DNA of 64,000 bases, from the NCBI GenBank assembly GCA_051453625.1, contig JBOZIK010000001.1:282531262-282595261 (forward strand), read 5' to 3'. The notes beneath the pieces were generated by a model that did not search any database, was not told the DNA's origin, and saw nothing but the letters and a program-made list of their open reading frames with translations. Numbering within the stretch: the stretch's first letter is position 1; each line of letters begins with the position of its first letter. This stretch comes from Welwitschia mirabilis (taxonomy: Eukaryota > Gnetophyta > Gnetopsida > Welwitschiales). Both the position numbers and the translations under genes were made by a program. Below are positions 25,261 to 37,110 of the stretch, piece after piece.

Positions 25261-28200
25261 ATGATAACCCTCTCATGACACATAAGGGGAATGGAAACCT
25301 CCTACAAATGTAAATCCCTTCTTTATATTATTTAATAATAGAAAGTAAATTTAGTTTGTATTCAAGAGACCAAATTATTGGTCATCAAAGAGTGTGTCTT
25401 TCCCTAACCTTGGAAAATTATTTATGTAGCTAGCTCTAGGTAAGTAGGAGGACTTTTAATAGCTATTAAAGTTTCCTTTGATATTATAAAGCAAAACGCT
25501 TAGTTTATTCACATTATGAATAAGGATTTAATTATCACAAACTTCTATGACCTCAAAAATTACAAATATTAAGTTGTGTTTATTATGAAAATGATTGGCA
25601 AATTTTAGAATTAGAAGTGATTAGTTATAGAGAATTTTAACCATTCTCTGCATCAATGGAAAAATGGGATATTAATTCTTAGAACTAAAGGAAAGTAGAG
25701 GAATACTTAATGATGATCCATAAGAATGATATGGGAAATCTGAACATTATTAATACTAAATTTATCTAATCTGATAGAATATAAGAGAATAAAAATATTA
25801 TGATTAGAATTAATAGGGTTTAGATTATAGGTGCCTTAGTAAACACCACCCCTTTCTCTATCTATGATCTTCTAAGGATAGGATTAGGTTACAAACTGAT
25901 TCTTCTAAAAATGGAGGTACCTCTATCCTATCACTATAGTTTTAAAATGAAATTGTACTACTTAGATAAGGAGGATCTGAAAGCAATAATTAAAGTCTTA
26001 TGACAAAGGTACAAAGGTACCCACACCTGGGACTTCTTTATTAGAAGTCAAAGTAAGCTAAAATCCATGTTTAAGAATTAAATTAGGAAAGATAGAAAAT
26101 ATTTTAAAACATGAAGATTAGAGCTACGTAATCAACTAACCTTCAAGAGGAAGAGGAGGATGATCCCCTTAACAATAATAACAAAAAAGAAATTCTTTTG
26201 ATCTTCATAACTCTATAAGAATAAGGAATGCTATCAGAAATAAAGATCAAGAATTAAATGAATCAAGGAAGGGGAGCATTATTCCAAATTATTCTTTCAA
26301 CAAGAAAATTCTTAAAGAAAAGCAAATCAAATCAGAAGGATAAGGCAGGAGGATAGAGATATAATAGAGAAGAAAGAAATAGCTACAACTTTAAAAACTA
26401 TTATAAAAAATATTTCAAAAAATAATCATGATTCCATCAAAAATGTTAATCTCAAGAAATAGTTGGATATCTAAGGTTAAAACAATCTCATAAAATTGTT
26501 TACACCATAATAAATAAAAATGGAAATTAGTAGTATATAAAATAATAGAAGTGCTAGGTCAGATGGTTGGCTAATTGAATTCTACAAATAAAATTTTCCT
26601 TCATCTCAAGCAGAATAATACAAACATGGTGAATGATATGTTAAGTCAAAAAAGAATAAATAAGAAGACTAGTTATATAAACATAACTCTTATTTTGAAA
26701 ATGTANNNNNNNNNNNNNNNNNNNNNNNNNNNNNNNNNNNNNNNNNNNNNNNNNNNNNNNNNNNNNNNNNNNNNNNNNNNNNNNNNNNNNNNNNNNNNNN
26801 NNNNNTAAGATGCTATTGTCCCATCATATTTGCAACCTATTAAGGTTTGCAATATCATTCAAAAAATCCTAACTAAAGTTATATTTAAGAAAATTATCCC
26901 CCTGATGCCAAAGTTAATAATTTTGAATCAAGAAAGTTTCTTTAAGTTCAGATAAATCTAAGATTAAATCATGAGCTTATTCATTCCTATAAAATCCATA
27001 AATTTTAATTAATGTTCATTAAACCTAACATAGCAAATCCTATGACCTATCAACTAAACAACTCTATAATAAGTTCTTATAAAAAAAGGGTTTCTAGAAA
27101 AACTAGTGAGACTATATTTAAACCTTCAACAAACTACTCAATTCCTAGTTAAGATGAATNNNNNNNNNNNNNNNNNNNNNNNNNNNNNNNNNNNNNNNNN
27201 NNNNNNNNNNNNNNNNNNNNNNNNNNNNNNNNNNNNNNNNNNNNNNNNNNNNNNNNNNNCACCCTATTAAGGTTTTCAATATTATTAAAAAAATCCTAAC
27301 CAAAGTTATATTTAATAAAATTATCCCCCTAATGCCAAAGTTAATAATTTTGAATCAAGAAAGTTTCTTTAAGTTTAGATAAATCTAGGATTAGATCATT
27401 ATAAATCATGAGCTTATTCAATCCTATAAAATCCATAAATTTTAATTAATGTTCATTAAACTTAACATAGCAAAGGCCTATGACTCTATCAACTAAACAA
27501 ATCTATAATAAGTTCTTCTAAAAAAAGGTTTTCTAGAAAAATTAGTGAGACTATATTTAAACCTTCAACAAACTACTCAATTCTTAGTTAAGATGAATGG
27601 GAACTCATATGGCTTCTTTCTGTCTTCTAAGGGCCTTAGATAAGAAGATTCCATATCCTCTTATCTCTTTATCATGTTTATAAATATCATGAATGATTTT
27701 TTAAAAAGTACAAATGAAGGGCCTCAGTATAGATAACCAAGTTTTCTTTAGTAACCATTATGTAGATGATCTTATGCTTACAACTAAAGCTACCAAAGAA
27801 GATGTCAAAGCCATGGTTTATAGTCTCAATGAGTTCACAAAATTTATAGACCTTACAATAAATTAGAATAAATCAAGATTCATTTCTTCAATATTGTAAG
27901 TAATCATAGATGCTTTATCATTAGTGATATGATCATTAGTAAAGGAAAAGAATCAAACTTGAAAAACATTGTGTGAGCTAGAACAATTATTTTTTGCCAT
28001 ATCCTCCTTAATACATGTGTCAGTTTAATTACTCAGTATATGAGGGTAGTTATCACCTTAGTAAGATAAGGTTTATTAGTTACTAAATAGCAACTTTAAA
28101 AGATTCTTATAGTTCAAGGGAAAAGGCAAAAACGGTATTAATCTTATAAAAATAACAAAAGGTGAGAAAACCTAAATATTCTAGTGGGCTAAGTATGCAT

Positions 28201-28500
28201 AATATCTAAGACATCATGCTTGTTAGATAGTTGAAAATTTCTAAGAAACTAAATGAGTGTAAGACAAATTAGATCCACTTAATGATATTAAAGTATGTAG
28301 AAAATTATATTCCTAACATGAATACCGTTGTCCTTTAGAAAAGCCTTAATAAACTTAAGAAACAACTCAATGAATTAGGGGCTATTATAATTTGGAATAA
28401 TAAGTACCTACTTACCTTTAAATATGACATAGATTTAGGCATTAAACTATAATGAAAAGGAAAATCAAAGTGTTTATTTAACTTCTCAATAAGAGTGTTA
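25261..28500 (+). pseudogene. L1-type LINE ORF2 (endonuclease and reverse transcriptase), decayed
   Basis: ORF2 of a plant non-LTR retrotransposon, once encoding the APE-like endonuclease and reverse transcriptase used for target-primed insertion. It starts MITLS*HIRGM at 25261, matching the family start with tryptophan changed to TGA. CIQETK follows at 25358. The endonuclease GDFN motif reads ENFN (25630-25641). Reverse transcriptase pieces include SARSDGWLIEFYK (about 26550-26589, for APGPDGF..EFYK), GLR*EDSISSYLFI (about 27632-27673) and the catalytic YVDD box, which survives at 27759-27770. The thumb region has RFL*, for RFLW, near 28100 and KPKYSSGLSMHNI near 28165. Gaps at 26706-26805 and 27160-27259 interrupt it. 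The second gap is flanked by copies of the same RT segment. It is non-functional. Confidence 0.8.
26831..27598 (+). repeat. Duplicated LINE segment across a 100-N gap
   Basis: 26831-27159 and 27260-27598 are near-identical copies of one reverse-transcriptase segment, separated only by 100 Ns. A LINE has this segment once, so the duplication is most simply two overlapping contig ends or haplotypes. Confidence 0.75.
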
Positions 28501-29479
28501 CTTTCATAGTCAATAGGCTCATTAAGTTAAGATTTAATGTCAATCAAACTTTTATTTTATGCTGATAGAAGGACAAATCCATTCTTCACTTATTTAGAAA
28601 TTGTAAATGGACTCAAAGTCTTACTTCCAAGATACATGTCATCATTAACTTAATAAGACAAAAGCTTTATAATTCTAAATCTGAACAATTATTGCTATGA
28701 TGTATATGATAATTCTGCAATCTTACATTATTCTAAAATATTACATTTACACCCTAATAGGCCACTAGTTCCATCAAGTGATAGTGGATAGAGGTAAGAG
28801 AAGTGATAATGGAAAGGCATCCAACTCATGAACTAGCTTTTCTAGCGAATTTTAAGCAGAATGAGAAGCTTTAGACCATTGTGGTTTACATTGGATGGGA
28901 AAATATGCTTTAAAAGATGAAAGGCTCATCGATATTAAATCCTAAAAAGTTATTTCATTAGTGGAAGCAATAATAAATAATATTTTAAAGGGTTAAGATC
29001 ATAGTTTTAAAGATGTCAATAGCAACAGCTCTAAGGATTACTACAGAGGATGAAACTATTTTCCCATAAGAGAGAGGTCAAATCACAGTGGAGTTTATTT
29101 ATGGAGGTTATTCAACTTGTACGAAGAGTTATAACCATGCAAAGATAGAGCTTCCATCATCTAACAACTTATTATGAAAATGGTGGATTATTATTTCATT
29201 TAATCTAGCAACCATGCAAAGTTAAAAGGTTTACATTTTCTCTTTTTTTATTATTTAAGAGATTATCTAAAAGTTAATATTCCTTTTTATCCTTCTCAAA
29301 TGTCTAAATAAGAAGGATTTACATTGGCATTTTGGGCTCAATTTTATCTGTTTTAAAACATATTCAAGAATCTTATAATATTTGGTATGATGGTTTGAGC
29401 ATGGGGTCTTCCTTGGGAGAGGTCAATAGCCTGTAAGATTCAAAGGACTGAAGATGTCTCTCTTTATGCTTGGCACCTA
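28501..29479 (+). other. Probable 3' part of the LINE
   Basis: Continues from the reverse-transcriptase thumb region. It has a few coding-like phrases on the plus strand (NPFFTYLEIVNGLKVLLPRY near 28580) but no motif I can assign. No poly-A tail or target-site duplication was found, so the 3' end of the element is unknown. Confidence 0.35.
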
Positions 29480-29940
29480 AAGTTTCCTCAATCTTCCCCT
29501 TTTCTCTTGCTTATTTTCCATCAAGTCCATCCTCCTTAGGGACTAGACATAATCACCTCCTCCATCTCATTCCTCCCTGCTAAACCTCCCATTACCTTTC
29601 CCCTTTACTCACTACCTGGCTTACCCTTGCTAAGGCCCCAGGCCTAATGCCTTCCTCCACATTTCCCCCCTCCTCCTTACAGTTCCTCTTCCATTTAAAT
29701 TTCTTCTAATTTCCTTGGCTTGTACGCATCCCCCTCTACCTTTTTCCTCCTGGTCTCCCTATTGAATTTTTCCCCCCTCCTCCCTCGATGCTNNNNNNNN
29801 NNNNNNNNNNNNNNNNNNNNNNNNNNNNNNNNNNNNNNNNNNNNNNNNNNNNNNNNNNNNNNNNNNNNNNNNNNNNNNNNNNNNNNNNNNNNCCCTATTT
29901 CCCTCTTGAATTTTTCACTCCTCCTCCCTCAACACTGAGG
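29480..29940. repeat. CT-rich block
   Basis: The plus strand is strongly pyrimidine-rich, with many CCTCC and TTCCC words and clearly higher C content than its surroundings. A 100-N gap (29793-29892) sits inside it, flanked by similar copies near 29752-29792 and 29897-29936. It lies just after the LINE relic. It has no coding sense on either strand that I can identify. Confidence 0.55.
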
Positions 29941-30374
29941 CTATGTATGGACTAATCCTTAATCTTGAGGAATCTATTAGAGGTTTCACCCTTACAATGC
30001 TGGATTATTTGTTTAAGTGTCTATTTAAAATTTTAAGTCTCTCTCACTATGCCATTAAAAAATAAATCTCTAAACAGCATAGACTATTATCCTTATACCC
30101 TTATCCTAATTTAGTTTAAGGTACAAAAACCTAATAATAAAAAGCGGTCTTCTAAATTTAGGAATGAAATGTAGTAGTGGAAGTTCTAAAACATCTAGTC
30201 ACCCATGAGATCCTCTATGTGTAACACAAATAGAAATTCCCAAATTTTAAAGCTAGAAATAGAAAATTGCTTCTTAACTTATGTAGATAACTAGCTTTAT
30301 CATTTATCATATTAGCCACTGGGCTACATCAATGGTAAATTTACCTCCTATGTATTTTCTTATTAAGTTTTCTT

Positions 30375-30767
30375 TTGTCTTTTTATTATCCCTATTTGCT
30401 TCAAGTTCATTTAATAATAGCAATAGTTATTTTATGTCTTTTATGTCACCTTACCCTCATAAGGATTCTCTTGAGCTCTAGAGCCTTACTTTCTTGGGGG
30501 AGGAAGGGACCTTGGGCTTTTTCACCTTATTCCTTTTTATTATGCTTAATTAGTAAGGTGGTTTCTCCCTGCCTACCTATACTTGTATATATTTTAGTAA
30601 CTAAAAGAATTATTTTTAACCAAAAAAATGCTTTGTTAGGATTTAGAAAATTAATATGGCAATTTATGATGTCTTTTATGCTATCTGAGTGTTTTATACA
30701 TTTCATTGAAAAACATAGTGTTTTTAATACTTTTACTTTTATTACATTTAGAATTTATAATGAATAA
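30375..30767 (+). CDS. 130-codon open frame, doubtful
   Basis: An ATG-started frame of 130 codons, rich in L, I, F and S, is open where most frames here break quickly. The part after about 30550 is also present in the contig copy beginning at 31481. There the frame is not kept: small indels and changes break it, which argues against selection. The hydrophobicity follows from T-rich sequence. No domain, start context or splice evidence supports a gene. It is listed for its length only. Confidence 0.12.
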   Translation: MSFYYPYLLQVHLIIAIVILCLLCHLTLIRILLSSRALLSWGRKGPWAFSPYSFLLCLISKVVSPCLPILVYILVTKRIIFNQKNALLGFRKLIWQFMMSFMLSECFIHFIEKHSVFNTFTFITFRIYNE

Positions 30768-32330
30768 TTTATTGCTCATCTGTGAATCCAAGTTATACTT
30801 AATGTAATATCTTTTCCTTGGCTTAGGTTTACTTCATATATTGTCTTATGAATAGTTATTCTTGATTCTTAGGAAAAGCCATTCATTTTAGTGAATTTAG
30901 TCTTTAATTACTATTTAGACCCCCTTTCTACTCAAACATATCTTTACAACTTTTATTATCTTTGTATTTCCTATGAGATAATGATAATTAGAATTAACTA
31001 TATTGTAGTATAACATTATAGCTTTTTTATTTAAAATTACTACTCATACTTTGATCACCAGGGCATATCTTTCATAGAATACAATCTATTCCAAAAGTCT
31101 TGGTGTAGCATTAGGCCATGAAATTTGGACAATAAGTTGATCATAGCAAGTTTTATTTCGATATGATTTGTATAAAGAATAGATCATTAAAAAAGCAATC
31201 TCTACACACTTAGATTACCATGAGGCATTTATCACCATCTTAGGCAATTCTTGATGTACATTTTATCTATTGTTTTAGACATGATTAATTCAATTTAAGA
31301 AACGTTTAAAGGATTTTGAATCTAAGTTTTACTAGTCTAAAATATTGGTTTAGAATAGTCTTTGTTAAAGTCATTTATAANNNNNNNNNNNNNNNNNNNN
31401 NNNNNNNNNNNNNNNNNNNNNNNNNNNNNNNNNNNNNNNNNNNNNNNNNNNNNNNNNNNNNNNNNNNNNNNNNNNNNNNNTAATTAGTAAGGTGGTTTTT
31501 CCCTGCCTACCTATACTTGTATATTTTAGTAAATAAAAGTAGTTATTTTTAACCAAAAAGGGTGCTTTGTTAGGATTTATATAATTAATATGATAATTTA
31601 TGATGTCTTTTATTCTATCTGAGTGTTTTATACATTTCATTAAAAAACATAGTGTTTTTAGTACTTGTACTTTCATTACATTCAAAATTTGTAATGAATA
31701 ATTTATTACTCGTCTATGAATCCAAGTTATACTTAATGTAATATCCTTTCCTTGGCTCAGGTTTACTTCGTATATTGTCTTACGAATAGTTATTCTTGAT
31801 TCTTAGGAAAATCCATTTATTTTAGTGAATTTAGTCTTTAATTACTATTTATACCCCCTTTCTACTCAAACATATCTTTACAACTTTTATTAATTCTTGT
31901 AAGTTTTTAAATATCTTTGTATTTCCTATGAGATAATGATAATTAGAATTAACTATATTGTAGTATAACATTATAGCATTTTTATTTAAAATTACTACTT
32001 ATACTTTAATCACTAGGGCATATCTTTCATAAAATACAATCTATTCCAAAAGTCTTGTAGCATTGGGCCATGAAATTTGGATAATAAGTTGATCATAGCA
32101 ATTTTTTTTTGATATGATTTGTATAAAGGATAGATCATAAAAAAAGAAATTTTTACACACTTAGATTACCATAAGGCATTTGTCACCATCTTAAGCAATT
32201 CTTGATGTACATTTTCTCTATTAATTTTAGACATGATTAATTTAATTTAAGAAAAGTTTAAAGGATTTTGAATCTAAGTTTTACTAGTCTAAAATATTGG
32301 TTTAGAATAGTCTTTGTTAAAGTCATTTAT
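30550..32330. repeat. Duplicated ~830-base segment across a 100-N gap
   Basis: 30550-31380 and 31481-32330 are close copies with scattered substitutions and small indels (for instance an extra stretch near 31890). The second copy begins right after the 100-N gap, in the middle of the first copy's sequence. That is the signature of unmerged contig ends. No element boundary was seen. Confidence 0.75.
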
Positions 32331-32969
32331 AAATGATCTGTATAATAACTATTCCTCATTAAATTCTCTACAAAATAAACTAGTAATAGATATAATCTAT
32401 TGATGCATGAGAGATTAATATTGATGAATAAATTTTTCTTATAGACTGCTAATGAAAATTATAAATAAAGTACTAAAATAAAACAATAAAAAGTTCTTAA
32501 ATAATATGATAACACTAGCAAAACAAATGATCACACTAGTTAATTTCCAAATTTTATGTTGTATAAAATAGACAATAAATAGAATGTAAGATCAATCTCT
32601 TCAGAATAGAGACAAGGATTTAAAAGAAAATTTCAGATTTTAAAATCTTATATAACATAGTATAAATTAATATTCTAATATAAAATCATACAAAAATGTA
32701 TATGAATTTTATTAAACAATTTAAACATAGCCTCTCTATAGCTAGAAAATGAAAAAAAGAAGGTGGGCTACACCTACATAGAAGTGAGATCCAATGCAAC
32801 TGATCTAAGGCAAATGTTTGTATATCTTAGTTCATATGTTTTGATGCTCTTAGTTCCTATAAAATAGATACTTTTTTATAACTTTGATAATGTTAGGTTT
32901 TGAAAACAAAAATAGAAAGAATTTTTAGAAAGAAAATAAATGTTAGTAAGTTAAGCAAACACCAATTGC

Positions 32970-32990
32970 AATCCCCCCCCAATGGCATCA
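32970..32990 (-). promoter_or_regulatory. Decayed Ty3/gypsy primer-binding site (candidate)
   Basis: On the minus strand the site reads TGATGCCATT, a G-run, then ATTGC. It resembles the primer site used by many plant Ty3/gypsy elements (TGGCGCCGTTGCCGGGG). Three of the mismatches are transitions, two at CpG positions. An LTR would then lie at higher coordinates. No clear TG/CA LTR edge was found, so this stays a candidate. Confidence 0.35.
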
Positions 32991-33049
32991 AAGGCTTACT
33001 ACAACTTGACTTTTGATATAATTCATGATCTTTAAAGGTAGTTTCCTAA

Positions 33050-33850
33050 TGGTCAAGGTATAAGTAGTAGTCTTAAATGAATTACAATATGGTATCCTAT
33101 TATAGTATGATTGATCATAATTATCGTCCTCTTTTAACAACTATTAAAAAAAATCTTCATAGCTAAAAAAGGTATAGGTTATGGAAAATAAGGTTTTATT
33201 TGTGTTTAAATAAAAAAAGATTTAAAAAATAAATTAAAGAAATTAAGATAGTAAAAAGGTTCTTTCCCATAAATTAAGAATGATAATTCATAAGATAATC
33301 TACTAATCAAGTGTAAGTTAAGTTAAATATATTACATTAAGTGCAAAATAGATTCATAGGTAAGTAATAAATTATTCATTATAGATTTCAAATGTTATAA
33401 AAGAAAAGAGTTTAAAAATGTTAATTTTTATAGTGGAATGTAGGAAATATTTGGATAGGATGAAAGATGTCATAAACACTAATACATTAATCACGTAAAC
33501 ACTAGCTATAAACTAAAGACATAGATCTAAATAATAAATATGAAAGAATATTTAAAATGAATTATTGCTTAGCTATTAATTATAATGATATCAATAATGG
33601 AAGAAAACAAAAATGCAATCATGTATCAAAGTGCATTTACCAATGATACTAACACTACATCAAATATCAGTTTAGTATAGAAGTAAAGACTTTGGCTCAA
33701 AAATGAAAATACATCATGAATCCATCATTTCCTCATAATTAAAAAGGGAGAAAAAAGACTTAAAATCTCATGATAGGATAAGCCTTCATCATAAACATAG
33801 CAAATCTAAATTTAAAATGAAAAAGTTCAAATGGAATAACATATTAATCT
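33050..33850. repeat. Dispersed repeat, copy 1 left part
   Basis: Non-coding repeat similar to 60050-60830. Shared landmarks in the same order include AGTAATAAATTATTCATTAT, GATGTCATAAACACTAA, and a segment ending near AAATCTAAATTTAAAATGA. Copy 1 is interrupted after about 33850 and resumes near 36700. The family could be LTR sequence, given the primer-site-like motif beside it. Confidence 0.6.
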
Positions 33851-36473
33851 AAACATTAGATTAATCAAGAATAAATTAACTAACTAATAATAGGTTAAAT
33901 TTATATTTATAAGATCCTAACTTTAATTTGGTTCTCATTATTATATCCTTTAACCATGCTAATTTTTGGATACAATTTGATGTTTATACTTATTTAGGAA
34001 GTTGTATTCTTCTGATGTTAAATTTGATGTAGTATAAGTTAAAGAGTTATAAGAAATCATATCCTAGCGAATATCTCTATAATTCTTTACTTTGTTAGTT
34101 CTATAGAAGAGATAGGCTGACATCCCTATTAATTTAAATCCACCTCATCTAAGTTTTTAGATAAAATTTTAACTAATTAAAAACTATCCATTTTAACCTA
34201 TTAACATTGAATTAATATGACTTAGCTTGTTTACTCAAGAAGACTTTTCCCTAATATAATATTAAGCTTTAATTAGTAAGATATAGATTAATTTAATTGA
34301 ATTACTCTTCTTACACTAAATCCTAGTCTTAATAATGAATTTATCTCAAAAATATCTTATACTATTATTACCTATAAATAGAGATCTCCTTTATTCCTTT
34401 AGAAATTAATCAATAAATTGATAAATCAATATACTTTGTAATTCATGCACTCTCTTAAAGTCATGGAGTCATAAATACTTTTTAGGGCTTAGCACATTTC
34501 TGAGCTTTATGAGTAGATAAATGAATTTATCATTTATGTAGTATTGTTATTACAACTTTAAGTAATGTAACATCTATGTTGTCTTAACAAATGTATTTGA
34601 TTTATTATGATGATTTTAATGTTCATATATCAAATTCTTTCATAATTAGTTGAATTAAATTTAAATCTTATATTTAGTAATTCATCTACTATATAGGTTT
34701 CTCCTATTCATGAGTAAAAGTTATGAACTCTGGGATTACATACTAGTACCAATTGTGATATATATTTGGTCACAAATGTAATCTTTACTAAAAGATTTCG
34801 ATTGATTCTTTATTCCATGTAAAGTAATAATTAACTTATGAAGATAATTCTTATTACTTTATTTCATAATAGTAAAGAAACCTAGAAACTCTAGTTTATT
34901 ATTCCGAAATCTTAAAACTTTTTCTTAAGTTAACTAGTGCTATATAATTTTAAAGACTAATTACCTTAACTTCCACTCCTTGTTGAGAATGATATTCTTA
35001 GGATACTAGACTACCATTATTAATCATATTAGTATTTTTATTCAAAGTTGTTTNNNNNNNNNNNNNNNNNNNNNNNNNNNNNNNNNNNNNNNNNNNNNNN
35101 NNNNNNNNNNNNNNNNNNNNNNNNNNNNNNNNNNNNNNNNNNNNNNNNNNNNNATCTAAATTTAAAATGAAAAAGTTCAAATGGAATAACATATTAATCT
35201 AAACATTATATTAACCAAGAATAAATTAATTAACTAATAATAGGTTAAATTTATATTTATAAGACCCTCATTTTAATTTGGTTCTCATTATTGTATCCTT
35301 TAACCATGCTAATTCATGGATACAATTTGATGTTTATACTTATTTAGGAAGTTATATTCTTCTGATGTTAAATTTGATGTAGTATAAATTAAAGAGTTAT
35401 AAGAAATCATATCCTAGCAAATATCTCTATAATTATTTACTTTGTTAGTTTTAGAGATGAGATAGGCTGACACCCCTATCAATTTGAATCCATTTCATCT
35501 AAGTTTTTAGATAAAATTTTAACTAATTAAAAACTATCTATTTTAACCTATTAAAATTGAATTAATGTGACTTAGCTTGTTTACTCACGAAGACTTTTCC
35601 CTAATAGAATATTAAGCTTTAATCAGTAAGATATAGATTAATTTAATTGAATTGCTCTTCTTATACTAAATCCTAGTCTTAATAATGAATTTATCTCGAA
35701 AATATCTTATACTATTATTACCTATAAATAGAGATATCCTTTATTCCTTTAGAAATTAATCAATAAATTGATAAATTGATATACTTTGTAATTCATGCAC
35801 TCTCTCAAAGTCATGGAGTCATAAATACTTTTTAAGGCTTAGCCCATTACTTAGCTTTATGAGTAGATAAATGAATTTATCATTTATGTAGTATTGTTAT
35901 TACAACTTTAGGTAATGTAAAATCTATGTTGTCTTAACAAATGTATTTGATTTATTATGATGATTTTAATTTTCATATATCAAATTCTTTCATAATTAGT
36001 TGACTTAAATTTAAATCTTATATTTAGTAATTCATCTACTATATAGGTTTCTCCTATTCATAAGTAAAAGTTATGAACTCTAGGATTAAATACTAGTACC
36101 AATTGTGATTATATTTGGTCACAAATGTAATCTTTACTAAAAGATTTAGATTGATTCTTTATTCCATGTAAAGTAATAATTAACTTATGTACTTATCTAC
36201 ATAATACTTATTCAAAGAGTTTTATTGTTTCATATTAAAGTTCTGGTGTATGCACTAAATGAAAATAATTCTTATTAATTTATTTCATAATAGTAAAGAA
36301 AGCTAGAAACTCTAGATTATTATTCCTAAATCTTATAAAATTTTTCTTAAGTTAACTAGTGCTATATTATTTGAAAGACTAATTACCTTAACTTCCACTC
36401 CTTGTCGAGAATGGTATTCTTAGGATACTATACTATCATTATTAATCCTATTAGTATTTTTATTCAAAGTTGT
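33804..36473. repeat. Inserted segment, present twice across a 100-N gap
   Basis: 33804-35053 and 35154-36473 are close copies about 1.25-1.3 kb long, so the real locus probably carries one. Each copy holds TATAAATAGAG (34373 and 35723) followed about 60 bases later by AATTCATGCACTCTCT and a GGAGTCATAAATAC segment. This looks like an LTR promoter and downstream region. Because the flanking repeat continues beyond it, the segment is probably a solo LTR or short element inserted in the older repeat. Confidence 0.6.
34373..34383 (+). promoter_or_regulatory. TATA box-like site in inserted element
   Basis: TATAAATAGAG, an almost ideal plant TATA box, is conserved in the second contig copy at 35723-35733. 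It may be the core promoter of an LTR; no transcript start can be shown. Confidence 0.4.
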
Positions 36474-36699
36474 TTTCTTTTAATAACCTAAGGCATGTTA
36501 TCTATTATATTTAAATAGCCAAATCACAATGAACAACATTAGTCCTTGAGTTAGGCTTTGCTTTTATAACCTTACCTAGGGTTGTAAATCACATTGGCAT
36601 GTACATGGTATGTTTATGTTAATAAGAAATAAGTCATTAGTAAATCACCTTGGATCATAAGAATCACCTTGGATCATAACATTTTAAGTATGTAATCCC

Positions 36700-37110
36700 C
36701 AGTCTTCTTTGTATTTGGTTCATTACTTTAACTATTAGACTGACTTTAGCTTCATGTTATAAGGTTAAGTTAGTGAAATATCCATTGTTTAGCAATCTCT
36801 TTCATACTAAAAATGATTCTTCTAAGAGTTTCAATGGTGTTGCTAATCTAGACTATGCTATTAGTCTTGTTGTGTTGTTTAGTTTTAATGAAAACTAAGC
36901 AACTCAGAGTGACTTGTAATTAGAATTATAAATATTAGTTCTTTTTAATACCATTTCAAAATTATAAGGATAAAACTTTGTTAATGATAATCCACTAATA
37001 AATGTAATGCTTATAACATTTAAATATATTATTTACTAAACTTTGAGGCTAAATATGTAAAAATTAAAGTATAAATAACTCTCTTTAATCAATGATATTT
37101 AGATGTAATT
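36700..37110. repeat. Dispersed repeat, copy 1 right part
   Basis: Resembles 61000-61310. Shared stretches include AGTTCTTTTTAATA, a CATATTATTTAGTAAA-like segment and AAATATGTAAAAA followed by GTATAAA. Together with 33050-33850 it reconstitutes the order seen uninterrupted at 60-61.3 kb. Confidence 0.5.

Noticed and set aside
33804-36473. Tandem duplication or an LTR pair about 1.3 kb long
   Set aside because: The second copy starts exactly after a 100-N gap that cuts the first copy, as at most other 100-N gaps. Contig overlap explains it without a biological event.
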